The notes under the pieces are model-generated. The model made no database searches. It saw only the letters and a list, made by a program, of their open reading frames with translations, and was not told the DNA's origin. From Meiothermus taiwanensis DSM 14542 (lineage in GTDB: Bacteria > Deinococcota > Deinococci > Deinococcales > Thermaceae), in assembly GCA_000482765.1 (NCBI GenBank), contig AXWR01000003.1, positions 62,001-126,000 of the forward strand: a stretch of DNA of 64,000 nucleotides. The letters are read 5' to 3'. This document shows, piece by piece, positions 53,371-62,403 of this stretch. Position numbers and translations under genes: made by a program. How positions within the stretch are numbered: position 1 is the stretch's first letter; each line of letters begins with the position of its first letter.

Positions 53371-54480
53371 TTGACCCTTGAACCGGAAATCTGGACAGCC
53401 GATGTGGTGTACGTGGGTTTCGGCACCCCCATGCTCGAGGGGGGCCTGGTGGTGGTGGGCGGCCACGTGACCGCCGTGGGCCCCCTGGCCGAGCTCAGGC
53501 AAACCTACCCCCAGGCACCGCAGATTCACAAAGGCAAGGCCCTCACACCCCCGACGGTGAATGCCCACACCCACCTGGACTTATCCACGGTTCCCTACTT
53601 TCGCGGCCCTTACCCCGATTTCATCAGGCATGTGATCGAGCATGACCGCTGGCGCACCCCGCAGGCGGCCGCCCAGGGCCTGGGGGAGCTGCAGGCCCTG
53701 GGGGTGGGGGGTTTTGGGGATATCGCCTACAGGCCGGAGGTTGTGGAGTGGCTGGTGGAGCACAGCCCCCTACCGGGGGTGGTCTATCTGGAGGTGATCA
53801 ACCGCAACCCCGACCAGGCCGATTTGGTGGCGAGCAAAATAGCCGCCCAGTTGTCGAACTGGCGCAAGCGAAACAGCCTCATCCGGGTGGGCCTCTCACC
53901 CCACACGCCCTACAACGTGAGCAGAGAGCTGCTCAAAAAGCTGGTCGAGATAGCCCGGCTCGAGGGCTTCCCCCTGCAGATGCACGTGGCCGAAAGCCCC
54001 GAGGAAACCGTCTTGATGACGCAGGGCAGTGGGGCGCTACAGGAAATCCCGTTGCAGTACGGCTTTCCTGCTTATCAGGAAGTCCCCGGCCTGACCCCTG
54101 TGCGCTATCTGGCCGAGCTGGGGGTGCTGGGGCCGCACCTGACGATTGTGCACGGGGTGCAGGTGGATGAAGAGGAGGTGCAGATGCTGGCCCAGTCGGG
54201 CACCCGTGTCGTCGCCTGCCCGCGCAGCAACGAGGCCCTGGGCTGCGGCCAGATGCCCTGGGAGCTGTACCTGAAGCACCGCCTCGAGCCCGCCCTGGGC
54301 ACCGACTCACGCAGCAGCAGCCCCGATTTAGATGTGCGCAACGAAGCCCTCTTCCTGTGGAAGCGGGTGGATCCCCGGGTGCTGGTGCGGGCCGCCACCC
54401 GCAACGGCTACCGGGTGCTGGGCCTCGAGCCGCCCCGTATCACCCGCGGAACACCGGTTTCACAGGTACAATCCTGGTAG
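53371..54480 (+). CDS. amidohydrolase, deaminase-like
   Basis: 369-residue metal-dependent hydrolase. Metal ligands are NAHTHLDLS, the Glu-His region LQMHVAESPEE, VHGVQVDEEE and LGTDSRSSSPDLDVRNE. This fits the ATZ/TRZ-type deaminases (MTA/SAH, guanine or aminofutalosine deaminase). Aminofutalosine deaminase for menaquinone is an attractive but unproven option in this lineage. TTG 53371 is chosen because GGAGG lies 5 bases upstream; the frame upstream of it runs through the GNAT gene. Confidence 0.8.
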   Translation: MTLEPEIWTADVVYVGFGTPMLEGGLVVVGGHVTAVGPLAELRQTYPQAPQIHKGKALTPPTVNAHTHLDLSTVPYFRGPYPDFIRHVIEHDRWRTPQAAAQGLGELQALGVGGFGDIAYRPEVVEWLVEHSPLPGVVYLEVINRNPDQADLVASKIAAQLSNWRKRNSLIRVGLSPHTPYNVSRELLKKLVEIARLEGFPLQMHVAESPEETVLMTQGSGALQEIPLQYGFPAYQEVPGLTPVRYLAELGVLGPHLTIVHGVQVDEEEVQMLAQSGTRVVACPRSNEALGCGQMPWELYLKHRLEPALGTDSRSSSPDLDVRNEALFLWKRVDPRVLVRAATRNGYRVLGLEPPRITRGTPVSQVQSW

Positions 54481-54518
54481 TGGCCCTGTAGGCCAGGCCG
54501 CCCAACGCGCAGTGCACT

Positions 54519-55850
54519 ATGCAGATTGGTTCGCTCATCCTATATAGCGCCTTCGTCGGAGCACTCACCGGTGTATTCGCCGCTGGGTTCGTGTTCCTGC
54601 TAAAGCTCTTCGAACTTTACTTGATGGGCGAAACCCTGGGCTACCTGCCGCCCGGCCTGCCCGGCGAAGGGGGGCTGTTGCAGGTTTTTCGCGGGCCCAG
54701 CTACTGGTGGCTGGCCTTGCTGCTGCCGCTCTTGTTCGCGGCCTCGAGCTACCTGGGCTCGGGCCGGGGACTGGGCTGGCTTCTGGCCGCCTACCGCGCG
54801 GGCCGGCCGGTACGGGCCAGCGAGTATTTTCGGGGCATCATCGGCTCCCTGGTGCAGCTGGGGGCGGGTTCCCCCCTGGGCCGTGAGGGGCCCATGGCCG
54901 CCCTGGGCCTGTGGGTAGGAAGCGCCCTGGGGCGGTGCATCCCCCTGGGGGAGTCGAGCCGGTTTCTGCCCTTCGCCGGGATGGCCGCCGGCTTTGCCTC
55001 GGCCTTTCACGCACCCATGGCCGGTGCGCTTTTAGCCAGCGAGATCGTCTACCGGGGGCTGGCCCTCGAGGTCGGCGCGCTGGCCCCCGCCCTGATTGGA
55101 GCCCTGGCCGGCTTTACCGTTTATGGCCTTTTTCACGGGTATGGGCCGCTGCTCGAGCTACCCCCAGGGCCGCTGGAATGGCCGCAACTTCTCTTTGGTC
55201 TGGCCATCGGGCTGGTGTGCGCCGGGGTGGGTACGCTCTGGCTCGAGGCCGAGCGGTTCTTACAACGGTGGCTGCGCCGGCTTACCTTTGGGGTTCGACA
55301 TGCGCTGTTTGGCCTGGTGCTGGCTGGGGTCTTGCTGTTGATGCCCGAAGCCATGGGCAATGGGCTGCCCTGGGTACAGCTCGGCACCTCCCCCATCCTC
55401 ACCCTACCCTTCCTGGCCGGACTGTTCCTGGTGCAGCTGGCCTTGCTAATCCTGAGCGGCGGTGTGCGCGCCTATGGCGGCCAGCTCACCCCGGCCCTAA
55501 CCCTGGGTGGCCTGAGCGGCCTGATTTTAGCCCAGCTTCTGGGCCAGGTTTTTCCCTCCATCGCCCCCGCGCCCGAAACCGCGGCCTTGGTAGGTATGGC
55601 CGCGCTCCTGGCCGGCATCGCTCGAGCCCCGTTTGCAGCAGTGGTGCTGGCGGGTGAGATTGGCGGGTATAGCCTGCTGCCGCTCACGCTTATTGGGGCC
55701 TTTGTGGCCTACACCTTCACCAGCCCCCACGGCAGCTTCGAGGATGTGGAATTCAACCAAGATAAGAATGCGCCAGCGGGCTCTCGCACTGAAACCGCTC
55801 CGCAAACTTCACCCCTGCCTCAGCCCCCAGCCTCGAGCGATTCGCCCTGA
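54519..55850 (+). CDS. ClC-family chloride channel or transporter
   Basis: 443-residue membrane protein with about 10 membrane segments. The central motif GAGSPLGREGPMAALG contains the gating glutamate, and GGQLTPALTLGG corresponds to the GxFxP motif (Phe replaced by Leu). The first GSGIP motif is not recognisable, so ion selectivity is uncertain. The Pro/Ser-rich C-terminal tail (about the last 30 residues) is encoded in the 98 bases that overlap the convergent deacetylase gene. Confidence 0.88.
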   Translation: MQIGSLILYSAFVGALTGVFAAGFVFLLKLFELYLMGETLGYLPPGLPGEGGLLQVFRGPSYWWLALLLPLLFAASSYLGSGRGLGWLLAAYRAGRPVRASEYFRGIIGSLVQLGAGSPLGREGPMAALGLWVGSALGRCIPLGESSRFLPFAGMAAGFASAFHAPMAGALLASEIVYRGLALEVGALAPALIGALAGFTVYGLFHGYGPLLELPPGPLEWPQLLFGLAIGLVCAGVGTLWLEAERFLQRWLRRLTFGVRHALFGLVLAGVLLLMPEAMGNGLPWVQLGTSPILTLPFLAGLFLVQLALLILSGGVRAYGGQLTPALTLGGLSGLILAQLLGQVFPSIAPAPETAALVGMAALLAGIARAPFAAVVLAGEIGGYSLLPLTLIGAFVAYTFTSPHGSFEDVEFNQDKNAPAGSRTETAPQTSPLPQPPASSDSP

Positions 55851-56418
55851 AGGCCTCGAGGCTGTACTCCCACTTATAAAAATCGCGGTAGAAGCTAAAG
55901 ACCTTCTCGGCCACCGCCTGCCCTTCCTCCCCCACGTCCACATACACCGCCGGACGGGGAATATCGCTGCGGTGGTAGTGCAAGAGCCGCACCGGCTGGC
56001 GGTGGGCCTCCCCCACCAGCTTGGGAATGCGGCAGAACTTGAGGGCAGAAAGCGTGGCCCAGTAGGAAGCCCGGTGGTCGGGGTGGACATCCTGGGGGTT
56101 CCAGGTGATCACCACATCCGGTTTCCAGGCCGCCACCACCCGGGCGATGGCCAGGGCTTCGTCGCGCCCGCCGGTGAGGCTCGAGTCGGCAAAATCCAGG
56201 AATTGCGCCTCTGCACCTATCATCCGAGCCACAGTGTGCCCGTGCTCTTCGCGGATGCGGGCCACTTCGTCCGGTGGGGCCTCGCCAAACTGGCTGGCCA
56301 GTTCACCCCTGGTGAGCCAGAGAATTTTGGCCGCGTCGCCCCGCAGCACATGCTTGGCTAAAGTACCGGAAACTCCTATTTCGTCGTCGGGATGAGGAAA
56401 GACAGCGAGTAAGCGCAC
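55753..56418 (-). CDS. PIG-L/LmbE family N-deacetylase
   Basis: 221-residue zinc deacetylase. The zinc motif AVFPHPDDEIGVSG is at residues 5-18 and the third ligand is in PQDVHPDHRASY. Members include BshB of bacillithiol synthesis and other GlcNAc deacetylases. Bacillithiol is a plausible role in this phylum but no other bsh gene is here. The start is GTG 56418, 7 bases after TATACT (56426-56431). The last 32 codons overlap the ClC gene on the other strand. Confidence 0.88.
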   Translation of the reverse strand: MRLLAVFPHPDDEIGVSGTLAKHVLRGDAAKILWLTRGELASQFGEAPPDEVARIREEHGHTVARMIGAEAQFLDFADSSLTGGRDEALAIARVVAAWKPDVVITWNPQDVHPDHRASYWATLSALKFCRIPKLVGEAHRQPVRLLHYHRSDIPRPAVYVDVGEEGQAVAEKVFSFYRDFYKWEYSLEAFRANRSRLGAEAGVKFAERFQCESPLAHSYLG

Positions 56419-56441
56419 GCCTTTGAGTATACGCCACCAGC

Positions 56442-56470
56442 TTGACGCTCCTTATACTGCCTTGTAGACT
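56442..56470 (+). promoter_or_regulatory. promoter of tRNA-Ser
   Basis: TTGACG (56442-56447), exactly 17 bases, TAGACT (56465-56470). The tRNA begins 30 bases later. Confidence 0.82.
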
Positions 56471-56500
56471 CAACCTTGCCTGCATGAGCAGGTCAAAACT

Positions 56501-56591
<91 letters not shown>

Positions 56592-56593
56592 AG

Positions 56594-56622
56594 AAGCCAC
56601 CCACAACCGGGCGGCTTTTTTT
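56594..56622 (+). terminator. intrinsic terminator of tRNA-Ser
   Basis: AAGCCACCC (56594-56602) pairs with GGGCGGCTT (56609-56617) with one A-C mismatch, followed by seven T (56616-56622). Its T-run reaches the stop codon of the convergent aminotransferase gene. Confidence 0.88.
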
Positions 56623-57815
56623 ATCCAAAGCTCTCAATAGCCTGGGCCAGGGCCTCCACATCCTCCAGGGCGTTGTAGACCTGGGCCGAGATACGCACCC
56701 ATAAGCGCCCGCCCAGGCAGAGGATGGGGGCTTCGATGCGGTGTTCGTACAGCAGGGCATACTGCAGGCGCACGGCGTCTTCGCGGGTGCTGCCCAGCGA
56801 GGCCGGCAGGGGCAGGGTCGCCATACAGCCCAACATGGCCCTGGGCGCTGGCGGTTCCAATCCCCAGCGCGCGGTCAGCCAAACTGCGGCCTGCCAGGCC
56901 AGGTGGTGGTTGTAGGCCTGCATGGCGTCCAGGCCCCAGGCCTGCATGAGCTCCAGCGCCGCTGGCGCCGCCAGAAAGGGGGTGGGGTCTTTGGTGCCCA
57001 CCCAGTCGAACTCCTGTACAAAGCCCTGCCCCAGGCCCCAAGAGATGACGGGCGGATGCAGGCCTTGCTGCCGTTCGGGGGCCGCCCACAAAAAACCGCA
57101 GCCTTTGGGGGCCAGGGCCCACTTGTGCAGGTTGCCGGTGTAGTAGTCCACCCCCAGGCTGGGAATATTCAGGTCTATCGCGCCGGGTGCATGGGCTCCA
57201 TCGGCCAGCACCGGCACCCCCGCCGCCCGGCAGCAGGCGGCCATCTCGGCCAGGGGCAGCACCAGCGCGGTCTCGGAGGTGATGTGGTCGAGGATCGCCA
57301 GGCGGGTGCGGGGGGTGAGGGCTTTGGCCAGCCGGTTCAGGTAATCCGCTGGCTCGGCCCCCGGAAAGGGCAGCTCGAGCGTGACCAGGCGGGCCCCCCG
57401 GCGCCCGGCGGCAAAAGCCGCCGCGTTGCGCACCGCGCCATAGGCCAGGTTGGTGATCAGAATTTCGTCGCCGGGTTGCAGCTCGAGCGAGCCCAACACC
57501 GCATTGACCCCGGTGGTGGCATTGTCCACAAAAAACCAGATCCTGCCCTTCGGCCCCCATAAACCGGGCCACCGCATTGGCCGCCTCTCGCAGCCGGGGC
57601 ACGGCGCGGTCGGAAGGGCCCGAGAGGGCCGAAAGCTCCCGTAGCAAAAAGCGGGCCGGCTGCTGCTCTATTTCTTCACGCAGGGCCTGCTGTGCGGCCA
57701 GTACCTGCTTTGGGGTGGCGCCAACCGTCCCGTGGTTCAGGTAGATGATGGTGGGGTCGAGGCACCAGTGGGCGCGCATGGCCCGGCCAAACCGGGCTGG
57801 GGTCGAAGGGTTCAT
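56621..57815 (-). pseudogene. class V aminotransferase (isopenicillin-N-epimerase-like), frameshifted
   Basis: PLP enzyme of the class V family split into two frames. The N-terminal part begins at ATG 57815 (LDPTIIYLNHGTVGATPKQVL ... GAEGQDLVF). The rest, in another frame, begins VDNATTGVNAVLGSLELQPGDEIL and contains YYTGNLHKWALAPKGCGFLW with the PLP lysine. They join at a run of six T (57530-57535, minus strand). Removing one T gives a natural DLVFVDNATTGVNAVL sequence and a protein of about 397 residues. It may be a real mutation, a sequencing error or slippage. ATG 57815 overlaps the upstream stop (ATGA). Confidence 0.82.
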
Positions 57816-58303
57816 GGATCTAAGGCCAGCTCCTCGTAGGGCAGGCCCAGGTAGCCCGCCAGCACCTCCACCACCAGCTCGTGATCTTCGCGTTGGGGCA
57901 GCCCCGAGACCGTGATGGCCCCGATGCACCCCACCCCCTGCACAAAGATGGGGAAACTCCCCCCGTGGGCTGCGTAGTCCTGGGGGCTCAGGCCCCGCGC
58001 CTCCAGGCTGCTCTCCTTCTGCTTGAGCATCAGGCCCACCGCATAGGAGCTGCGGTGGAAACGCTGCACCACGTTGCGCTTGCGCCGGATCCAGTCGGCG
58101 TTGTCGGGGGTGGCGCCGGGCATGGCGTAGAAGAAGAGCACCTGTCCAAACAGGCTGATGTCCATGGCAATGGCGCTGTGTAGGCCCTCGGCGGCCTCTT
58201 TGAGCCGGGTGCCCAGCTGCCAGGCCACGGCGGCATCGAAGCGCTCAAAGCGCAGGCGGGCCTCCTGTTCGGCGATCACCTTCAGGTCTTGTTCGGTGTT
58301 CAT
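57812..58303 (-). CDS. UPF0303/HbpS-like family protein
   Basis: 163-residue protein of the UPF0303 (DUF336-like) family: RFHRSSYAVGLMLKQKESSLEARGLSPQDYAAHGGSFPIFV and VGCIGAITVSGLPQREDHELVVEVL are typical. Related folds bind heme or cobalamin, but no activity is established for this branch. It shares ATGA overlaps with the genes on both sides, so three genes are translationally coupled. Confidence 0.83.
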   Translation of the reverse strand: MNTEQDLKVIAEQEARLRFERFDAAVAWQLGTRLKEAAEGLHSAIAMDISLFGQVLFFYAMPGATPDNADWIRRKRNVVQRFHRSSYAVGLMLKQKESSLEARGLSPQDYAAHGGSFPIFVQGVGCIGAITVSGLPQREDHELVVEVLAGYLGLPYEELALDP

Positions 58304-59340
58304 GCTTCACTCCCTAAAGCAATCTCGCGGCGCTCGAGCGCGCTTCTTTGGGCGGCCTCGAGCAGCTCCATCAGCCGCACCGCCTGCTCGGGCGGCACCG
58401 GGTTGGGCCCCCTGCCAAGGATGGCGTCCCGCACCCCCTCGTAAAAGCGCCGGTAGTCGCCCGGCTCCACCACAATGGGCTCGGGGGCCTGTTCGGGCCG
58501 GTGCAGCCAGGCTTCGCACCGGTCGGGATTCCAGTTGGGCTCCCCCGGGCGCAGGCCCACCCGCAGGGCCTTTTCCTGGGTATCCAGACCGTAGTGCACC
58601 AGGCTGGCCTGGGTTCCGTGCACCACAAAACGCGGACTGCCCCCCGGCACCAGGGCGCTGGCATGCAGCACCACCCGGAGCCGGGGGTAGCGCAACAGCA
58701 CGTGAAAGTAGTCGTCGGCCTGGGCACCGTACCGCTGCATCCCGATATCGGCGTAGAGGGCCTGGGGCCAGCCAAACAGCAGCAGGGCCTGGTCGGCTAA
58801 GTGGGGGCCCAGGTCGTACCAGACGCCGCTGCCGGGGCCGGGCTGCTCGCGCCAGCGGTTCTGCACCACCGGGCGGTAGCGGTCGAAGTGCGACTCGAAG
58901 TAGACCACCTCCCCCAGGGTGCCGGCCTCCACCATTTTTTGCAGGGTCATGAAGTCGCCGTCCCAGCGCCGGTTCTGGAAGACCGCGAGCACCCGCCCCT
59001 GGGCCTGGGCCAGCTCTTTGAGGGCCCGCGCCTCGTGCGCAAAAAGCGTGAAGGGTTTGTCCACCACCACGTGCTTGCCCGCCTCCAGGGCCCGCCGGGC
59101 CAGCTCGTAGTGGGTGGGGTTGGGGGTGGCGATCACCACCAGGTCAATCTGGGGACTCTCGATTACCTCCTCGAAGGTGGGGCTTACCCAGACCTCGGGC
59201 CAGTCTGAATGCACCTTCTGCGGCTGGCTGCTCTGGATGGTGACCAGGTGCAGGCCCGGCACCGCCTGAATAACAGGGGCATGAAAGACTTTACCGGCCA
59301 TGCCATAGCCGACCAGTGCAACGTGAATGGGTAGGGTCAT
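58300..59340 (-). CDS. Gfo/Idh/MocA family oxidoreductase
   Basis: 346-residue NAD(P)-dependent oxidoreductase. The Rossmann loop is VGYGMAGKVFHAPVI, and the catalytic Lys motif reads VVDKPFTLFAHEA in place of EKP. GVWYDLGPHLADQALLLFG carries the His/Asp typical of the YvaA-like subgroup. The N-terminal GKVFHAPVI is characteristic of scyllo-inositol dehydrogenase-like enzymes. The substrate is unknown. GGAGGC lies 4 bases before the ATG. It is 32 bases after the haloperoxidase-like gene on the same strand. Confidence 0.87.
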   Translation of the reverse strand: MTLPIHVALVGYGMAGKVFHAPVIQAVPGLHLVTIQSSQPQKVHSDWPEVWVSPTFEEVIESPQIDLVVIATPNPTHYELARRALEAGKHVVVDKPFTLFAHEARALKELAQAQGRVLAVFQNRRWDGDFMTLQKMVEAGTLGEVVYFESHFDRYRPVVQNRWREQPGPGSGVWYDLGPHLADQALLLFGWPQALYADIGMQRYGAQADDYFHVLLRYPRLRVVLHASALVPGGSPRFVVHGTQASLVHYGLDTQEKALRVGLRPGEPNWNPDRCEAWLHRPEQAPEPIVVEPGDYRRFYEGVRDAILGRGPNPVPPEQAVRLMELLEAAQRSALERREIALGSEA

Positions 59341-59372
59341 GATGCCTCCAAAAACACAAAGCTACCAATAGT

Positions 59373-60584
59373 CTAGGGCCATTCCAGCGCTTCCAGCACC
59401 TGGCGGGCGACCTCGCGGCCCTGCTCGAGGCCGCCGCGGCCATCCACAAACCAGTGAATCCCGGCGATCACCCTCGAGTACGAGGCCTCCCTGGCCATGG
59501 CTTCCCAGGTCTGGGCCTCCTGAGGGAAAAAGTGCTTGAGCACGGTCGCAGCCGCCCCGCTGATGGTCGAGTGGCCCGAAGGATAAGAGGGGTGCCTGGG
59601 GGTGCGAAGGTAGGGCTGCCAGCGCCGGTTGAAGCTGTGTACCCACTGCTCGGGCCGGGCCACGTAGTAGGTAAACTTGTCGCGCCAGCAGGCGATATTG
59701 GCGTTGTGCATGGCGATATTGAGCACGGCCAGTATCGCAACAGCTCGTGTGGCATCCACCTGGCGCTGGCGCAGGATCTCCAGGGCCGCCTCCTGCCAGA
59801 GGCCCGCCGGGGTCACGGTGCCGGGGTCGCCGGCCCACTTATCGGCAATCTGCCGCCCGGCCTCGTCTAGTTTGGCCTGCTCTTCCCAGAACAAGGCCCG
59901 CTCGCGGGCAAACTCGGGCGAGTCCCAGGCCGGGGGTGGCGGGGCCTTGGCCAGGGCCTCGGGGGCCACCCCAATGGGCCGCACCGCACCCCAGCCCGGC
60001 TCCACCGCGGGCCGGCCCAGGGGCAGCACCCAGACCCCAGGGGCCGGGGCCGGGTACGTGGGGATCACCTGGCGGGCGGCCCCATCCTGGCGGCCCCAGG
60101 CCACCACCTGCAACCCCACCTGGCGGCCCAGGGCCTGGCTGATCTTGAGGTTGGGCTCCGGCCAGCCCTGGATTTGCGCCTGGCGGTAGATGGCCTGGGC
60201 GGTCTGGCGCACGGCATCCTTGAGGTTGGGAAAGGTGGGGTGCAGGTAGAGCATCACCTCCTGGGCGGCATAAGCGGCCAGCACGTTGGCTTCAATGGAG
60301 CGACCCCGGGTTAGGTGAAGCGCATCGTGGATGGCTACGCTGAGCAAGGCCAGCGCCCGGGCCGTGCGCAGGGGGGAGAACATCTGGGTCTGGATGCCCA
60401 GAAGCTCGAGGCGCTGGAGCTCACTCAAAGTCTCCCAGCTCAGTGCACTCTCCGGCAGGCCCTCCACCGGCTCGAGTTGCTCCAGCAGCCCACGCAGGGC
60501 CGGGGTGGGGGTGGCAATCCAGGCCCTGGACTGGCCCAGGCCCCAGCAGCCCACCAGCACCAGTACCCAAAGCAGTATGCGCAT
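59373..60584 (-). CDS. secreted vanadium haloperoxidase-like / PAP2-type protein
   Basis: 403-residue protein with a signal peptide (LLWVLVLVGCWGLGQSRA). The C-terminal half carries the phosphate/vanadate site: WRDKFTYYVARPEQW, HPSYPSGHSTISGAAATVL and SYSRVIAGIHWFVDG, i.e. the Lys-Arg, Ser-Gly-His and Arg-His set of vanadium-dependent haloperoxidases and acid phosphatases. Which activity it has cannot be told. The start is ATG 60584, 6 bases after TAGACT (60591-60596). Divergent from the VCBS gene. Confidence 0.85.
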   Translation of the reverse strand: MRILLWVLVLVGCWGLGQSRAWIATPTPALRGLLEQLEPVEGLPESALSWETLSELQRLELLGIQTQMFSPLRTARALALLSVAIHDALHLTRGRSIEANVLAAYAAQEVMLYLHPTFPNLKDAVRQTAQAIYRQAQIQGWPEPNLKISQALGRQVGLQVVAWGRQDGAARQVIPTYPAPAPGVWVLPLGRPAVEPGWGAVRPIGVAPEALAKAPPPPAWDSPEFARERALFWEEQAKLDEAGRQIADKWAGDPGTVTPAGLWQEAALEILRQRQVDATRAVAILAVLNIAMHNANIACWRDKFTYYVARPEQWVHSFNRRWQPYLRTPRHPSYPSGHSTISGAAATVLKHFFPQEAQTWEAMAREASYSRVIAGIHWFVDGRGGLEQGREVARQVLEALEWP

Positions 60585-60716
60585 ACTTTCAGTCTATCGC
60601 TGCGTGCGCAAATTTATCGAGGAGGCACAATCAGTTTTCCCTCGAGGCAAGCCCCACCGCTCCGAACTGCGAAGCAATCTGGCCTCTTTTCCGCAAAAGC
60701 ACCCTATACTGCATTC

Positions 60717-62306
60717 ATGCCCTGGATGTGTTGGGTATGGGCTTTACTGGGTATCTGGCTGGGCCAGTGGGCGCTGGCCCAGGCAACGCCCATTTTTGCC
60801 GAGGAAACCCAGAGCTCTGGCCTGCAAAGCCGCTTCGAGGGCGACTATGTGGTGGGGGGCGGGCTGGCCGCCTTCGACTGCAACGGCGACGGCCTGCCCG
60901 AACTGGTGCTGGCGGGCGGCGCGCAACGGGCCAAGCTCTACCTGAACCAAAGCCCCGTGGGAGGGCCGCTGCGCTTTCGGGAAGAGCGCGGGGGGGTGGA
61001 GCTTGAGGGGGTGATGGGGGCTTACCCCCTCGACATTGACAGCGACGGCCTCCCCGACCTGGCCCTGCTGCGCGACGGCGAGGACGTTTTGCTGCGCGGG
61101 CTGGGCAACTGCCGCTTTGAGAACGCCAACCGCCGGTGGGGCTTCCAGGGGGGAAACACCTGGACGACCGCTTTTTCGGCTACCTGGGAACAGGGCCAAA
61201 CCTGGCCCACCCTGGCCACGGGCGCTTACGTCAAGCGCAACACCACCTTTCCCTGGGGCACCTGCCGGGGCAACGCGCTGTACCGGCCTGCTCCAGGGGG
61301 TAAAGGCTTTGCAGCCCCCTGGCCGCTCGAGCCCAGCTACTGCGCGCTGTCCATGTTGTTTTCCGACTGGAACCGCTCCGGCACCCCGGCCCTGCGGGTC
61401 TCCAACGACCGCGAGTACTACCAGGGCAAAGGCCAGGAGCAGCTCTGGCAGCTTACTCCCGGCCAGCCCCCACGGCTCTATACCGAGGCCGAGGGCTGGA
61501 AGCGGCTGCAGATCTGGGGCATGGGCATCGCCAGCTACGACCTCACCGGCTCGGGCTACCCGGTCTACTACCTCACCAGCATGGGCGATAACAAGTTGCA
61601 GATGCTCGAGTCACCCGAGCGGCCCAGCTACATAGACATCGCCTTCCGCCGCAACGCCACCGCCCACCGCCCCTACACCGGCGGCGATGTGCACATGTCC
61701 ACTGCCTGGCACGCCCAGTTCGAGGACGTCAACAACGACAGTCTGATTGATCTTTTTGTCAGCAAGGGCAACGTGGGCTTTATGCGCGAGGCCGCGGCCC
61801 GCGACCCCAACAACCTGATGCTCGGCAGGCCAGATGGCACCTTTGTCGAGGTGGGGGACAAGGCCGGGGTGGCCAGCTTTTTGCGGGGCCGCGGTGCCCA
61901 GGTGGTGGACTTGAACGCCGATGGCCTGCTGGACATCGTGGTGGTCAACCGGCTCGACCGGGCCCAGGTCTGGCGCAACCTGGGGGGGGCCAGCGGCCAG
62001 CCCTTGGGCAACTGGCTGCAGGTGAGGCTCCGGCAGCCGGGCCCCAACCCCGATGCCGTGGGGGCCTGGCTCGAGGTCGAGCTACCCGGCCGAGTTCTGC
62101 GGCGCGAGCTCACGGTGGGCGGCGGCCACCTGAGCGGCGGCCTGGGCTTCGTGCACTTTGGGCTGGGCCCGGCGGAGCGGGTGCGCCTGCGGGTGCGCTG
62201 GCCCGACGGCGAGCAGGAGGGCTGGCTCGAGGCCCCCAGCAACCGGTTTGTAGTCCTGGCGCGGGGCCAGGGCCTGCTCGGCTACACCCCCGGCAGAAGT
62301 TATTGA
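60717..62306 (+). CDS. secreted VCBS/FG-GAP repeat protein with ASPIC/UnbV domain
   Basis: 529-residue protein with a signal peptide ([18 protein letters not shown]). Calcium-type FG-GAP loops occur at [38 protein letters not shown] and [13 protein letters not shown]. The C-terminal [16 protein letters not shown] is the ASPIC/UnbV signature. It probably forms an extracellular beta-propeller. The start is ATG 60717, 6 bases after TATACT (60705-60710); the longer frame upstream overlaps the divergent gene. Its stop codon lies inside the -35 box of the xylF promoter. Confidence 0.88.
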   Translation: MPWMCWVWALLGIWLGQWALAQATPIFAEETQSSGLQSRFEGDYVVGGGLAAFDCNGDGLPELVLAGGAQRAKLYLNQSPVGGPLRFREERGGVELEGVMGAYPLDIDSDGLPDLALLRDGEDVLLRGLGNCRFENANRRWGFQGGNTWTTAFSATWEQGQTWPTLATGAYVKRNTTFPWGTCRGNALYRPAPGGKGFAAPWPLEPSYCALSMLFSDWNRSGTPALRVSNDREYYQGKGQEQLWQLTPGQPPRLYTEAEGWKRLQIWGMGIASYDLTGSGYPVYYLTSMGDNKLQMLESPERPSYIDIAFRRNATAHRPYTGGDVHMSTAWHAQFEDVNNDSLIDLFVSKGNVGFMREAAARDPNNLMLGRPDGTFVEVGDKAGVASFLRGRGAQVVDLNADGLLDIVVVNRLDRAQVWRNLGGASGQPLGNWLQVRLRQPGPNPDAVGAWLEVELPGRVLRRELTVGGGHLSGGLGFVHFGLGPAERVRLRVRWPDGEQEGWLEAPSNRFVVLARGQGLLGYTPGRSY

Positions 62307-62331
62307 CATCCCCCCTTCTCGGTGGTACTTT
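62303..62331 (+). promoter_or_regulatory. xylF promoter
   Basis: A perfect -35 TTGACA (62303-62308), 17-base spacer, TACTTT (62326-62331). The TGA stop of the preceding gene is bases 2-4 of the -35 box. Confidence 0.82.
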
Positions 62332-62349
62332 TTTTTCGAGTCGAAAAAA
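62331..62349 (+). promoter_or_regulatory. candidate repressor operator at xylF
   Basis: TTTTTTCGA (62331-62339), G, TCGAAAAAA (62341-62349): a perfect 9+1+9 palindrome beginning at the last base of the -10 box and covering the start site. This placement is typical for a repressor (for example a LacI or ROK regulator of xylose use). Confidence 0.65.
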
Positions 62350-62403
62350 CCAGGGTCTTTCCATGCTCCTTTGGTCCATCGGCTCAGCTTAGGAGGAGGG
62401 AAC

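Noticed and set aside
56453..56458. TATACT as the tRNA-Ser -10 box
   Set aside because: Only 5 bases from TTGACG; TAGACT at 56465 has the correct 17-base spacing.
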